DNA of 64,000 nucleotides from JACXTP01 sp963827905 (GTDB taxonomy: Archaea; Thermoplasmatota; Thermoplasmata; Methanomassiliicoccales; UBA472). The notes beneath the pieces were generated by a model, which ran no database searches, had not been told where the DNA came from, and saw nothing but the letters and a program-made list of their open reading frames with translations. This document shows positions 37,585 through 47,041 of the stretch, in pieces; position 1 is the first letter of the stretch, and every line of letters starts with the position of its first letter. The stretch lies in the NCBI GenBank assembly GCA_963827905.1, contig CAWHCB010000011.1, positions 186,001 to 250,000 of the forward strand, read 5' to 3'. A program made the translations under genes and the position numbers.

Positions 37585-39370
37585 TCAATCCTCATCCTTG
37601 CGATAGGTCACTTCCTGGGGCAGATGGTGGTATGGACCTTCCTTCTCCATGAGCGAGCCCGCATAGGCGCCCAGATAGGCGCTGCGTTGGTCCCGGACGT
37701 ACTTGGACCGCATGCAGGTGTGGTCGTAAGCTATCTTCATGAGGTAGAGGAACCAGGCCACGTAGGCCGAGGCAATGACGATGACCGACTCCCAGAGGAT
37801 GGGGAACATGAAGGCCACGCAGGAGCACATCACCAAGCCCAGGGAGATGGCCGAGGCCACGAAGCTGGTGATGCGCAGGCTGCTGCCTGGCGCGGCGCCG
37901 AGGTTGGAGTAATCGATGCGGCGCACCACCTCATGCAGCTCCCGGACCAGGATGAAGAAGGTCAGGGCGCTGATGACTATGGCGCCGACGAAGGCGGCCA
38001 CATGCATCCATTCCGTGGTGGAGACGGTGATGACCAACGCCGCCACGAAAGAGAAGAGCAGGGCCATGAATTTCTTGGAGGCATGGAAGGGCTTGAAGCT
38101 CTTCGGGAACACGAGCTTGCCCAGGGTGCGCTGGAAGACGGCGGCCCCGTACTTGATGGACTCCGGGAAGCGCACGCCGCACCAGTCGGCGATCTGATAG
38201 CTGCGCTTTATGAACACCGGGCAGAGGCTGGACATGAAGAAGGTGATGGCGCCGGCGATGGGGTTGAGGTAGGCCGCCTTGGTGACCAAGGGCACCTGGG
38301 AGGCGACCGACGCGTACATTATGGACTCGCCGCCGCGGGCGGTGAAGGCGGAACCGATGGTGACCGAGGCGCGGCGGTTGAAGCCCACCAGGTAGGCCAC
38401 GCAGGACATCACTATCACCTCGGCGAAGATGATGAGCATCACCGCCGCAGCTATGGCCACCCAGACGGATGGAGAACATGGCCGGGTCGATGAGCATGCC
38501 GAACGAAACGAAGAAGATGGCGGCGAAGGCGTCGCGCAACGGTGAGATCTTCTTCTCCATGCGCTCCATGACCTTGGTCTCGGCGAACACCATTCCTATG
38601 AAGAAGGCCCCGATGAGGGGCGGGACGCCGCAGAAGACGGCGAAGGCGGCGGAAAGGAAGACCACCCCGAGCATGAACAGGACGAAGAGCTCATCGCTCT
38701 CCATCTTCACCAGGTACTTGACCACCCGGGGGATGACGAAGACCGCCAATATGATGAAGAAGAGGAAGAAGCCGATCATGCCCAGCGCCAACGCGCCGAT
38801 GCTGAAGTTCGCGTCCGTGTTGATGACCAGGCCGCCCACCACGGTCAGGATGATCATGGAGATGAACTCCTCCATGATGACCATGCCGATGATGTAGTCG
38901 GTCTCTGGCTTGTCCAGGCGCCCCAGGTCCATGAGCGTCTTCATGGCCACGGCGGAACAGGACATGGCGATGATGGCGGCGAGGAAGATGGCATCGATGA
39001 GGTCCCAGCCCAGTGCGAAGGCCAGTAGGAAGCCGACGAAGAGGTTGATGCCCACGTCTATGAGGGCGAGGATGGCGGCCGGTCCCTTCACCTTCTTAAT
39101 CTTCTCCATGCTGAACTCCAGTCCCACGAAGAAGATGAGGAGCAGCAGTCCGAACTCGGCCAGGGCGGTGACGAAATCTATGTTCTCCACCAGGCCATCG
39201 TACTCGAAGTCCCCGATCTTGAAGTACATGAAGGGGCCGATGAGTATGCCCACGATGATGTAGGCCAGGATGGCGCTCTGCTTGAAACGGTAAGCGATGG
39301 CCGCGCCTATGAAGGCTATGAGCATGATCGCTCCGAACTCCAGCAGCAGTTTGCTTGACTCCGATTCCAT
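37585..39370 (-). CDS. Monovalent cation:proton antiporter-2 (CPA2/KefB-like) (frameshifted)
   Basis: About 595 residues. Twelve or more helices begin with LLLEFGAIMLIAFIGAAIAY and AILAYIIVGILIGPF; the core includes FGLLLLIFFVGLEFSMEKIK, AMSCSAVAMKTLMDLGRL, FCGVPPLIGAFFIGMVFAE and FAAIFFVSFGMLIDPAMFSI. After a slip near 38470 further helices follow (FAEVIVMSCVAYLVGFNRRA, SAFTARGGESIMYASVASQV). A C-terminal membrane region replaces the usual RCK/TrkA domain, since no nucleotide-binding motif is seen in the cytosolic tail. Exchanges Na+ or K+ for H+. Confidence 0.88.
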
Positions 39371-39516
39371 TGCCCGGTCCCATCCCACGCCGGGAGGCCC
39401 GCCGCCGGAACGTCAACCCTCTGGACGAGGGGTCCCCTGCCGTTCGGTGGCGAACGAGAGGCCTAGCTCAGAAGAGTCAGGCCTAGTGCATCCCGCAAAA
39501 GAGAAGGCCATGTTTG

Positions 39517-40162
39517 TTATAAATTACTTTTTATAAAAAAGGGGGACGGACTTTTACGTCCGTTCATTCCCCTCTCCTCGATCTTGTCGGCCTGGGTCTG
39601 GGCTATCGACTGCATCCAGGTCGTGTAGGTGTGGATAGGTTCGTCCTCCGGGGTGAACTCGGTCACGAACTGTACCATCACGAAATAGATCTCTTCCACA
39701 AAGGTGACGGTGGTCAGCACGGAACTAAGATAGGATCGGTCGGTGCCGGGGATGGTCAGATAATTGTCCACAAAATAGATCAAGCTGGCATCCCCCAGCT
39801 CCCCGTCCTCGTCCTCCTCCTCGTCCCCATTGAAATGTCCGAACTTAGCCTGGGCCCATTCCTCCTTCTGGAACGCCACCACGTAGACGATCAGTTGCCT
39901 CCCGTAGGGGGCGCTGGCAGTTGAAGAAGGCGTTCTTCGCCTCCCATTCCGCCCCGGGGTCGCTCAGTTGGGCCAGGTCGGTGTGGGCATAGGATGCGTC
40001 CGGCAGATAATCCCAGCCGGCGGGAAGGTCGGCCTGGTTCAGGATGATTTCCTCCGGGTCCTGGTCCGAACCTTGCGGACGGGTCACGACGTAACCTAAC
40101 CAGGCCAATAGTGAAGCGGCGAGGATGACCGCCACCAGCATGATCAGGACCGAACGTCTCAT
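39517..40162 (-). CDS. Membrane-anchored exported protein, paralogue A (frameshifted)
   Basis: About 210 residues. N-terminal anchor (VLIMLVAVILAASLLAWLGY) and then an exported domain beginning EIILNQADLPAGWDYLPDAS. A slip near 39880 leads to VVAFQKEEWAQAKFGHFNGD, an acidic stretch (EEEDEDGELGD), SSVLTTVTFVEEIYFVMVQF and a C-terminal helix. It shares the anchor, the (D/E)Q-x-P-x-x-W-x-[FY]-[IL]-PD motif and the overall plan with the gene at 46362-46979. No function recognised; similar domains occur in families that resemble lipoproteins scoring membrane state. Acts outside the membrane. Confidence 0.68.
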
Positions 40163-40312
40163 GGTTCCATGGTAAATGATATCTAAATGGCCACATAATC
40201 AAATTTGTGACAAGGAACAATTGGATGTGCCAACCGATTGAAAATGCTTCCTTCCGCTCACATGATAATCTTCCCATTCGGTTTATATCTGGACGGAGAT
40301 GTTCATGATGAT

Positions 40313-41191
40313 ATGGTCGAAGGGCAACCTCCATCGTTCTGCAACACCTGCGGAAAGCAGCTGAGCTCGGTGGACCGTTTCTGTCCCCAATGCGGCAAAG
40401 TGGTCGCGTGGGAACAAACACCCCCGCCCCAGACGATCGGGACCTCAGCCGATGGCCGCCACCGTTGCCGCCGCCCCCGGTCAAGAAGAAGAGCGTGCTC
40501 GTCCCATTGTTGGCAGTGATCATGGTGGTGATCATCGTGGCGGCATCCTTGAGCTTCTTCATGGGCGACGAGTTCGGACTGACCCCGTCGACCTACACGG
40601 TGGGGGAGGGCAACCAGCTCTACCGATGGAACTATGATGGCACCGATTGCTGGCTCTACACCAACATCACCTATTCCGATTATACTCGATTACCAGTCGG
40701 TTCCCATCGATCGAAGGTTGACCAGCTACGATTATTCATTGTGCGTCAGCTATGTCACCTCCGACGACCCGATCATCGAGGACATCGCAGCGAAGTTGCT
40801 GAAGATCGCCGACCACCTCGGACTGGACGACGTCGGGACCATCAACCTGGCATTGGCCTTCTCCCAGGCGATCACCTACAAGTACGACAACGAGTCGGCC
40901 GGTCCGGAGGACTACTGGCGCTTCCCGGTGGAGACCTTGTGGGTGCGCTGCGGAGACTGCGAGGACAAGTCCTTCCTGTTCGCCTCATTGGTGGAGGAGA
41001 TGGGCTACGACGCGGTCTGCCTGGTGTTCGACGACCACCTGGCCGTAGGGGTGGCATGCGCTGACGCCTATGGCACCTACTATGACAAGTTCGGTTCCCA
41101 GTACTATTACTGCGAGACCACCGCCATCGGTTGGGAGATGGGCGACATACCGGACAGCTACGGGGCGGCGAACATCGTGCAGGTGGAGTGA
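40313..41191 (+). CDS. Zinc-ribbon, membrane-anchored transglutaminase-like protein (frameshifted)
   Basis: About 290 residues. An N-terminal zinc ribbon (FCNTCGKQLSSVDRFCPQCG) is followed, after a slip near 40440, by a Pro-rich linker and one transmembrane helix (VLVPLLAVIMVVIIVAASLS). After a slip near 40680 the outside domain carries a transglutaminase/cysteine-protease-like core: ETLWVRCGDCEDKSFLFASL with the catalytic Cys, then VCLVFDDHLAVGVACADAYG with the His. The Cys-His pair is intact; the third residue is likely the Asp near AIGWEMGDIPDS. Substrate unknown. Confidence 0.78.
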
Positions 41192-41277
41192 CCTGATCAC
41201 AGATCACAACGCGGACTGGACACTCAATAATCGCTCGTCGGTTCTTTCATCCAATCGAATAAAGTTTGACAAATCCC

Positions 41278-41751
41278 TCATTGGATGGTCAGGGGGACGG
41301 TCTTCCCCACCCCTTTCTTGGCGATCGCCCTCTCGATGAACGGTTTATAATTCCTCGAGCAACATCTTCCAGCAGGGTTGGTGATCTTGCAGTGCCCCCC
41401 TCCTCCGATGTCGGTGACCTTAACCACATCATCGAAGCTCTTGGCGCCCTGCTCTATCGCCGCCAGCACATCCTCCTCCGTCACCTGCTTGCAGTAGCAA
41501 AGCGGCCGGGGCGATGTCCTCTCCTTGAAAGTGACCCTGGTCTTGACATCCTCCCTGCTCAGCTCTCTGTTGCCAGAGCTGGTGAAGTAGACCACCTCGC
41601 AGGAGGGGTTGTCACAATGGGAATAGGCCTCGTCGCCCAATGGCCAACACGATTCCTTGGCGTGGGCGGCCACGGTGATCTTCTCCACATCCACACCGGC
41701 CCTCTTGCATCGCGGACAGACAACCATGTTCTGAGATTGATGATACGCCAT
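41278..41751 (-). CDS. CopZ-like [2Fe-2S]/zinc metallochaperone domain protein
   Basis: 157 residues, intact. An N-terminal zinc site (VVCPRCKRAGVDVEKITVAA, then HCDNPSCEVVYF) precedes a BFD-like [2Fe-2S] domain (PLCYCKQVTEEDVLAAIEQG, GHCKITNPAGRCCSRN). This two-domain plan is that of the N-terminal half of Archaeoglobus CopZ, which handles copper together with an HMA domain; that HMA domain is missing here. It may pass electrons or metal to a P-type ATPase encoded elsewhere. Confidence 0.82.
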   Translation of the reverse strand: MAYHQSQNMVVCPRCKRAGVDVEKITVAAHAKESCWPLGDEAYSHCDNPSCEVVYFTSSGNRELSREDVKTRVTFKERTSPRPLCYCKQVTEEDVLAAIEQGAKSFDDVVKVTDIGGGGHCKITNPAGRCCSRNYKPFIERAIAKKGVGKTVPLTIQ

Positions 41752-41965
41752 AAAATTATGTCTACATCGAACATCGTTAAATGGAGATCATGTTTGTGTT
41801 CATGACGAACCATGGCCTCTATCTTCGGCTAAGATGGGCGATTGTAGGATCATGGGACAAAAGCGGTTTCAGCAAGGAAGCCCGCATCTGGCTAGGTTGT
41901 AGCCAGGAATACTTTTCTGTTCTATCCATTTCGCCCTATTTCTTCCAATACTCGTTGATAAGAAC

Positions 41966-41990
41966 AATATATCGGCCCTCACGATATATT
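41966..41990. promoter_or_regulatory. Inverted repeat upstream of the STAND ATPase gene
   Basis: AATATATCG-GCCCTCA-CGATATATT, a perfect nine-base dyad with a seven-base spacer, ending 12 bases before the ATG at 42002. The left arm can serve as a TATA box for a leaderless start, so a protein binding the dyad would block transcription. Regulator unknown; the wHTH at 45328 is a nearby candidate. Confidence 0.5.
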
Positions 41991-42001
41991 GATATCCGAC
42001 C

Positions 42002-44449
42002 ATGAGCGACAAAATCGATGGTGGGGTCGCATATAGGGAAGGGCAGACCGAACATCCCTTGATCGGCCGTCACCAACAAATGAAGGTGGCAACTGGCCAC
42101 ATCGAGAAGGCCATGGCCGGGCGGGGCTCCATCTTGATGATATCAGGTGATGCTGGCATCGGGAAGACCCGTTTACTGCAGGAGGTCATCCATCAAGCAT
42201 CCACCTATGATTTTGGTTGCCTTCATTCCAGGTGCATCGGGGATGACCCCGACCCTTTTTCGGTGATAAAAGAGATCATCGTCCAGTTGAAGAAGATGGG
42301 AGAAAAGATCGAGGATTTGGAAATATCGGATCTTTCCTGGGATGAATTGAAAGGCAGGCTCATCCAAAGAATCCTCTTCCTTGCTCATTCCCGTCCCTTC
42401 CTCATTGCCATAGAGGATCTGCACTGGGCCGACACCATGACCTTGAACTTACTGCATACCCTCGGCAGGAGGGTTAGCGACTCCCGGATCCTCGTCATAG
42501 GGACATATCGAAAAGACGAGGTAGATGATCAGTTGTCTCAGGGAGCGTCCTCCCTAGTAGAGGTCATGAACGTCCTTAGAAAACAGACCGATCTTATCGA
42601 CCTATCCTTGGACCAGCTCTCCAAGAAAGATGTCGATCTCTTGATCGATGAGAGGCTTGGGTCAGATAGTGTTGAAGATGTCAAGGAAATAGTGGTCGAA
42701 CAGAGCCTCGGAAATCCGCTCTTCGTTTTGGAGAACCTAAAATTGATGAAGGAGACGAGGGCCATCTATAAACGCGGTTCCAAATGGCATCTTGATGAGA
42801 CTAAGTATGTCCCTTTAGCTACTGGAATCCACAATGTGATCGCAAAGCGTCTAGACCATATTCACGCGGACAATAAGGAGATATTAGGACTGTTCTCGGT
42901 GCTCGGAAGCCCTTTCTCAGATCAATTGGCACATGCTATGTTATCTAGCTATTCATCACTGCGAAGCAAACCAAACATTCGGCAGGTCCCGACCGATCTG
43001 GCCATGGTTAGGTATGATGGGGGCAGCTATAGTTTCGAGCACGAGGTCGTGCGAAGGGCCATATATGATGGTTTGGTCGAAAGGGAGAGGAGGGAGTACC
43101 ATCACATAGCCGCCATCGCCTTGACCTCAATAAGGGATGAAGAGGTTGGCCATCCAATATTATCTTACCATTACTATCAGGCCAACGTTTGGGACGATGC
43201 GTTGGTCCATTCCCTCGAGGCGTCTCGGGAGGCGCGAAAAAAACAGGCGAATCGGGAAGCCGAGATTTTTTTAGAACGGGCCCTTCGATCCTTTGAGAAC
43301 TCATCGCCCACATCCGAACCGGAACAGCAGATCGAGATCTTTGAGGGACTGGGGGACCTTCATTACTATTTTGCGAGATTTGATACATCCATCGCATTCT
43401 TCAATCAAGCCCTCGAGGTCGCGGTTGACAACGAAACCAAGGCGCGCCTACTGCGAAAGCTCAGCTCCGATTGGGGCAACAAGGACGACTTTGTCCATTT
43501 GGACAAAGCCCAGCAATTGATCGAGCAAGCCTCGGAGGTTGAGGGCATAAGCTATGCAGAGACCTTGGAAATATTATGTGCTAGTTCCATTCTCTTTTTC
43601 TATCAGCGGGATTTCGAGAGAGCTATCGAATACGCATCCCAAGCAAGAGATGGATATATGCGATGTGGGCTTTCGAGCGAGGCTTTCTGGGAGACCGTGC
43701 ATATCGCCATGTTCAAGCAACAGATGGGAATGACCAGGGAAGCCTGGAACGATTTAGAGGAGGCCAGCCTTCAAATCGGTTCAGTGACGATAAAGGAGGC
43801 ACTGATGGAATATTATGGCCAGAGGGTCGAGCTTAGTATGGCCCATGGGGACTATGATGACAGCATCAGGGCAATGGACAAGCTGATCCCCCTGCATGAT
43901 GAACTCGGTTTTTACGCTGACATGAGCTATGATCATTGGATGCGAGGACTGATATGGAGCCTGAGAGAGGAGCATGAAAAAGCCCTAGAGGACGCTTTAT
44001 TGGCGGTAAAATTCGCAACCATTGATGAGATGCGCAGAGCAGTGATCCGTTCCAATGTATTGCTGGCTCATCAGCAATTGATGGTCGGGGACATTAGGTC
44101 AGCTGAAGAAGCATTGGATAGGAACTCGCTCATGGCCGAGGAGGAGGGTTTGAGCTCCAAAGCTATTGGTACCGGTCTTTATTGGGTCGTTTTGGCCGAG
44201 CTGCATTTGATGAAGGGCAGTGATGGCATATCATCGACTGAGATCAATGATGGGCTCACCATCATCGATAAGAATGAGATCACCCCGTTGTTCGGGGCGA
44301 TAGCACGATTTTGGTATGGGGTGACATTATTCAGGATGGGGGATCGGGTCCGATCCCAAAAGACCCTTGGTGAGGCGGTTGAAAGCTTCCGGGCTCTTTC
44401 AAACACCACTCAGGAAAAATTAATAATAAATAAATATTTATATAATTAA
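42002..44449 (+). CDS. STAND-type AAA ATPase with TPR-like repeats
   Basis: 815 residues, intact and distinctly more AT rich than the flanks. It begins MSDKIDGGVAYREGQTEHPL; IGRHQQMKVATGHIEKAM precedes Walker A (ILMISGDAGIGKTRLLQEVI), and Walker B is FLIAIEDLHWADTMTLNLLH with sensor VIGTYRKDEVDD and the SLGNPLFVLENL region. Residues ~380-815 are helical TPR-like repeats (AEIFLERALRSFENSS, FDTSIAFFNQALEVA, FERAIEYASQARDGY, RSAEEALDRNSLM). The plan matches MalT/AAA_16-like STAND sensors, but no effector domain is evident at either end. It converges on the unknown gene at 44508. Confidence 0.82.
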   Translation: MSDKIDGGVAYREGQTEHPLIGRHQQMKVATGHIEKAMAGRGSILMISGDAGIGKTRLLQEVIHQASTYDFGCLHSRCIGDDPDPFSVIKEIIVQLKKMGEKIEDLEISDLSWDELKGRLIQRILFLAHSRPFLIAIEDLHWADTMTLNLLHTLGRRVSDSRILVIGTYRKDEVDDQLSQGASSLVEVMNVLRKQTDLIDLSLDQLSKKDVDLLIDERLGSDSVEDVKEIVVEQSLGNPLFVLENLKLMKETRAIYKRGSKWHLDETKYVPLATGIHNVIAKRLDHIHADNKEILGLFSVLGSPFSDQLAHAMLSSYSSLRSKPNIRQVPTDLAMVRYDGGSYSFEHEVVRRAIYDGLVERERREYHHIAAIALTSIRDEEVGHPILSYHYYQANVWDDALVHSLEASREARKKQANREAEIFLERALRSFENSSPTSEPEQQIEIFEGLGDLHYYFARFDTSIAFFNQALEVAVDNETKARLLRKLSSDWGNKDDFVHLDKAQQLIEQASEVEGISYAETLEILCASSILFFYQRDFERAIEYASQARDGYMRCGLSSEAFWETVHIAMFKQQMGMTREAWNDLEEASLQIGSVTIKEALMEYYGQRVELSMAHGDYDDSIRAMDKLIPLHDELGFYADMSYDHWMRGLIWSLREEHEKALEDALLAVKFATIDEMRRAVIRSNVLLAHQQLMVGDIRSAEEALDRNSLMAEEEGLSSKAIGTGLYWVVLAELHLMKGSDGISSTEINDGLTIIDKNEITPLFGAIARFWYGVTLFRMGDRVRSQKTLGEAVESFRALSNTTQEKLIINKYLYN

Positions 44450-44472
44450 ATTTAAAATATATTTTAATAAAT

Positions 44473-44504
44473 AAAAAAAATTCAGGTCAGGTTGAAAACC
44501 TGAA
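44473..44504 (-). terminator. Terminator of the 44508-45128 gene
   Basis: On the minus strand the seven-base stem TTCAGGT/ACCTGAA (44481-44487 and 44498-44504) is followed directly by eight T residues (44473-44480), four bases after the stop of the minus-strand gene. Resembles an intrinsic terminator; the AT-rich DNA beyond also serves the convergent STAND gene. Confidence 0.6.
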
Positions 44505-44507
44505 CCT

Positions 44508-45128
44508 TCAAACACACCCACCAGGGCACGCGATGATCTTTGGTTTCACCGCGGCCCCACCCGGTCCAATGGCGAATAACATTATGCTCGGGTCACATTG
44601 TGTTCTGATCGTTATCAATCTCATGAGCACGTTCTGGCCGTCCCTGACGCTTAACAATCTCGAACGCATGATTCTTCGCAGGACCTCTTGCGGGTCCATG
44701 GAGCAGATCCATTGGGTCGAGTACGGATGGTCCGGATCGAAGTGATCGACGAACTCGCGCCTTGAGTCAAAGATCAGTATGGCCAAGTTCAGGTCCACCC
44801 CCCAATTTTTTTGCAGCTCAACGATTGCGGTTTGCTTCAGAACAATGGCATTGACGACGGTGTTATCCGCATCCCGAATGAAGGACTGGTCCCTCGAGAT
44901 AAAGGTCAGAATACTATTCAAACAATTCAATAATAAACCTTTATCGCTCGGAGATAGCCCGCCCTCGAACATTTGGAAGGCTTTGAACACAGTGACAAAC
45001 CCTTCCTCGTCCATTAGCTGTACGGCATTCGTGATGTTTCGGGTTCTTAAAAAAGTCTCCTCAAACTCCCCTATGCCAGGGAACCTATACCCCGAATCAT
45101 CACTATAGATGATATCGTTCTGCATCAT
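44508..45128 (-). CDS. Unknown protein with C-terminal CPGGC
   Basis: 206 residues, intact, AT richer than the window average like the convergent STAND gene. It starts MMQNDIIYSDDSGYRFPGIG, is mostly alpha-helical in appearance (VTVFKAFQMFEGGLSPSDKG, NTVVNAIVLKQTAIVELQKN), has a middle DLNLAILIFDSRREFVDHFD and ends LFAIGPGGAAVKPKIIACPG followed by GCV. The Gly-rich segment and final CPGGC resemble a flexible tail with a Cys pair that could bind metal, be modified or crosslinked. No family recognised. A ribosome binding site (GGGGGAGG) precedes the ATG. Confidence 0.65.
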   Translation of the reverse strand: MMQNDIIYSDDSGYRFPGIGEFEETFLRTRNITNAVQLMDEEGFVTVFKAFQMFEGGLSPSDKGLLLNCLNSILTFISRDQSFIRDADNTVVNAIVLKQTAIVELQKNWGVDLNLAILIFDSRREFVDHFDPDHPYSTQWICSMDPQEVLRRIMRSRLLSVRDGQNVLMRLITIRTQCDPSIMLFAIGPGGAAVKPKIIACPGGCV

Positions 45129-45327
45129 TTCGTAACCTCCCCCTTGTTAAAAAATTACATATTTCGATTATCGAATGGACTATTTGATATCTTTTCAAAT
45201 AACATGTGAATAATGCAAGGGTAGATAGACTAATGAAATGAAATAGAAAAAGAAATAGGGGACAGGGGCAAGGTGTCCGGTGTCAACGAGGGGAGGAAAG
45301 ATGTTTTGCTTGCCCCTGGATGCATCG

Positions 45328-45708
45328 TCAATAGGATTTGGCCACGAACGGCAGGATCGCGGGCAGGTCCACTGGGGTGCCCAGGTCTATATCGTAGCAG
45401 GCCTGCTCGCTTGAGCCGTCCATCATCTCGATCCTTGCGGTCAGCTTGTTCTTCTCGAAGACGATCTGAGCGTTCTTGACCTTGCTCTTGTACATGCTGA
45501 TGCGCTTACCAGCCTGTGTCAGTCTCCGTTCGCAGCAGTAGATGAGGCCCGCGGACTCGAGCAGTTTGATCTTCCGGTAGCATGCGGCTATCGGGATCCC
45601 GAGCTTCTCGCTGAGGTCGAAGGCGCTCTTCGGCTTGCCCATGGTGGCGAGAAGTATCTTAGCCGCGTACTCCTCGGTGAGCAGTTGTGATGTTTCGAGT
45701 GCGTGCAT
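45328..45708 (-). CDS. Winged-helix transcription regulator, ArsR-like
   Basis: 126 residues, intact. SQLLTEEYAAKILLATMGKP leads into a wHTH with helices SAFDLSEKLGIPIAACYRKI and KLLESAGLIYCCERRLTQAG, then a beta-rich C-terminal part (AQIVFEKNKLTARIEMMDGS). No metal-site pattern apart from CC. Euryarchaeal regulators of this plan often control neighbouring genes; candidates are the STAND locus or the micropeptide region that starts about 340 bases upstream. The 45709-46046 gap is AT rich and contains only promoter-like sequence. Confidence 0.75.
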   Translation of the reverse strand: MHALETSQLLTEEYAAKILLATMGKPKSAFDLSEKLGIPIAACYRKIKLLESAGLIYCCERRLTQAGKRISMYKSKVKNAQIVFEKNKLTARIEMMDGSSEQACYDIDLGTPVDLPAILPFVAKSY

Positions 45709-46046
45709 TTCACCAACTCTTATGAGTTATCATTTTTGTATAGGATATTTATACCGCGCTTTCCGGCAATCAATTTTGATTTCATTATTTATCATGAGCC
45801 AGATGTATTATCGGACCCGGTAGGGCCTCAATAATGACACAATATCAATAACGACGATTGGAACGTGAGGTCATGTTATTGAGAATGAGAAACCGCATAA
45901 GATTATCAAATAAATGGTCCAGGGGTGTTACCATTTCTCAAAATAATATTATTCTTTGAATTGAATGTAAATCACAAGTTTGATATAGTCCAGATATCAA
46001 TCGATGCAATCAGTTGGGCATAGGCCCGATCGGAGGCGAAAACATC

Positions 46047-46103
46047 ATGTCATGCGGAAAGTGCGGCAAGGATAAGAAGGACAAGGACAAGAAGAAGAAG
46101 TAA
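46047..46103 (+). CDS. Lys-rich micropeptide 1 (18 residues)
   Basis: Reads MSCGKCGKDKKDKDKKKK followed by TAA. The ribosome binding site CGGAGGCG lies eight bases before the ATG. The N-terminus has CGKCG, a possible soft-metal site, and the rest is Lys/Asp only. After the stop comes a pyrimidine-rich stretch ending in a T-run (46160-46175), compatible with termination. Two similar peptides with the same plan (46268 and 57229) make chance unlikely. Function unknown; metal or nucleic acid binding is a guess from composition. Confidence 0.6.
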   Translation: MSCGKCGKDKKDKDKKKK

Positions 46104-46267
46104 CGTCTTCGTCCTGATCCGGCCTCGATTGAAAAACGGACCAAAACCCTTCCTTCCTTCATTTTTTCATTCTTCACACCTTTTGTCATGTCCAGATGTA
46201 ATGTATTATATAGCCGGTGAACCAAATGCTGCCCCAATCGGCGTGGACCGGCGGAGGTGAGAAGGAA

Positions 46268-46327
46268 ATGACTGGTGGATGCGGATGCGGTGGAAAGAAG
46301 AAGGATGAGAAGGACAAGAAGAAGTAA
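46268..46327 (+). CDS. Lys-rich micropeptide 2 (19 residues)
   Basis: Reads MTGGCGCGGKKKDEKDKKK followed by TAA. It is preceded by GGAGGTGA seven bases before the ATG, the ideal archaeal Shine-Dalgarno, and by TATTATATA at 46204-46212, which predicts a leader of about 30 bases. GGCGCGG again gives two Cys among Gly at the N-terminus and a Lys-rich tail, as in micropeptide 1 about 165 bases upstream. It has its own promoter, so it is a separate unit. A T-rich tract follows the stop. Confidence 0.65.
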   Translation: MTGGCGCGGKKKDEKDKKK

Positions 46328-46361
46328 TGCCCTTTCCAAATCTCTTATTATTTTCTATTAC

Positions 46362-46979
46362 TCATACCCACGGAATGGTGTTCTCTTCGTGGATCATTTC
46401 AGCCTGTTCAATGACGATGGCATCCATCCAATCATACCTGGGCTCGAACACCTCGTCCCCGAGCTGGAACTCAGTCTCGAACTGGACGAAAGCTAGGACG
46501 TTCGCCTCCCTGAAGATGTAGGTGGTGGTGATGCTGCTCACATACATGCCGGTGCCGTTGGGGTTGCTCTTCCAGGCGTAGAAGAAGCCGACGCTGCCCT
46601 CCTCGCCCAGGCCATCCATCTTGACCATGTACTCGCCCCAGTCGTCCATCATGTCGTCGTAGCGTTGCTCCGACCAGACCACCAGTTCGTAGGACCAGAC
46701 GCGCATCAGCAGCTCGTCCCCCGCCTCCAAGGTCGGGTCCTCATAGGAGTTCTGCTCCTGCCATATGGCGTGGAACTCGCATCCCTCCTGTCCTTCGTAG
46801 TAAAGATAGGAGTGGTCGGGGATGAAGGTCCAGTTGGTCGGCATCTGTTCGGGCTGCATCACCACATCGTCCGCGTCGGCCTTGATAGGGCGCTGGAGCA
46901 CGAAGTAATTGAAGGCCGGTATGACCACGATGACCAGGAGGATGATCACCAGGACGATGATGATGGTAGAACGCTTCAT
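46362..46979 (-). CDS. Membrane-anchored exported protein, paralogue B
   Basis: 205 residues, intact. Anchor helix TIIIVLVIILLVIVVIPAFN, then DDVVMQPEQMPTNWTFIPDH and an exported domain rich in Tyr, Trp and acidic residues (GCEFHAIWQEQNSYEDPTLE, LVVWSEQRYDDMMDDWGEYM, GMYVSSITTTYIFREANVLA). Shares the QxPxxWxxxPD motif, length and terminal helix with paralogue A at 39517-40162, and shows what that gene looks like without an indel. Role unknown; outside the membrane. Confidence 0.75.
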   Translation of the reverse strand: MKRSTIIIVLVIILLVIVVIPAFNYFVLQRPIKADADDVVMQPEQMPTNWTFIPDHSYLYYEGQEGCEFHAIWQEQNSYEDPTLEAGDELLMRVWSYELVVWSEQRYDDMMDDWGEYMVKMDGLGEEGSVGFFYAWKSNPNGTGMYVSSITTTYIFREANVLAFVQFETEFQLGDEVFEPRYDWMDAIVIEQAEMIHEENTIPWV

Positions 46980-47041
46980 TTTCCCCTATCAATCGAGGCG
47001 TTCATGCTATAAAAAATTGGCTGGGGGCAAAGCTCCCCGAG

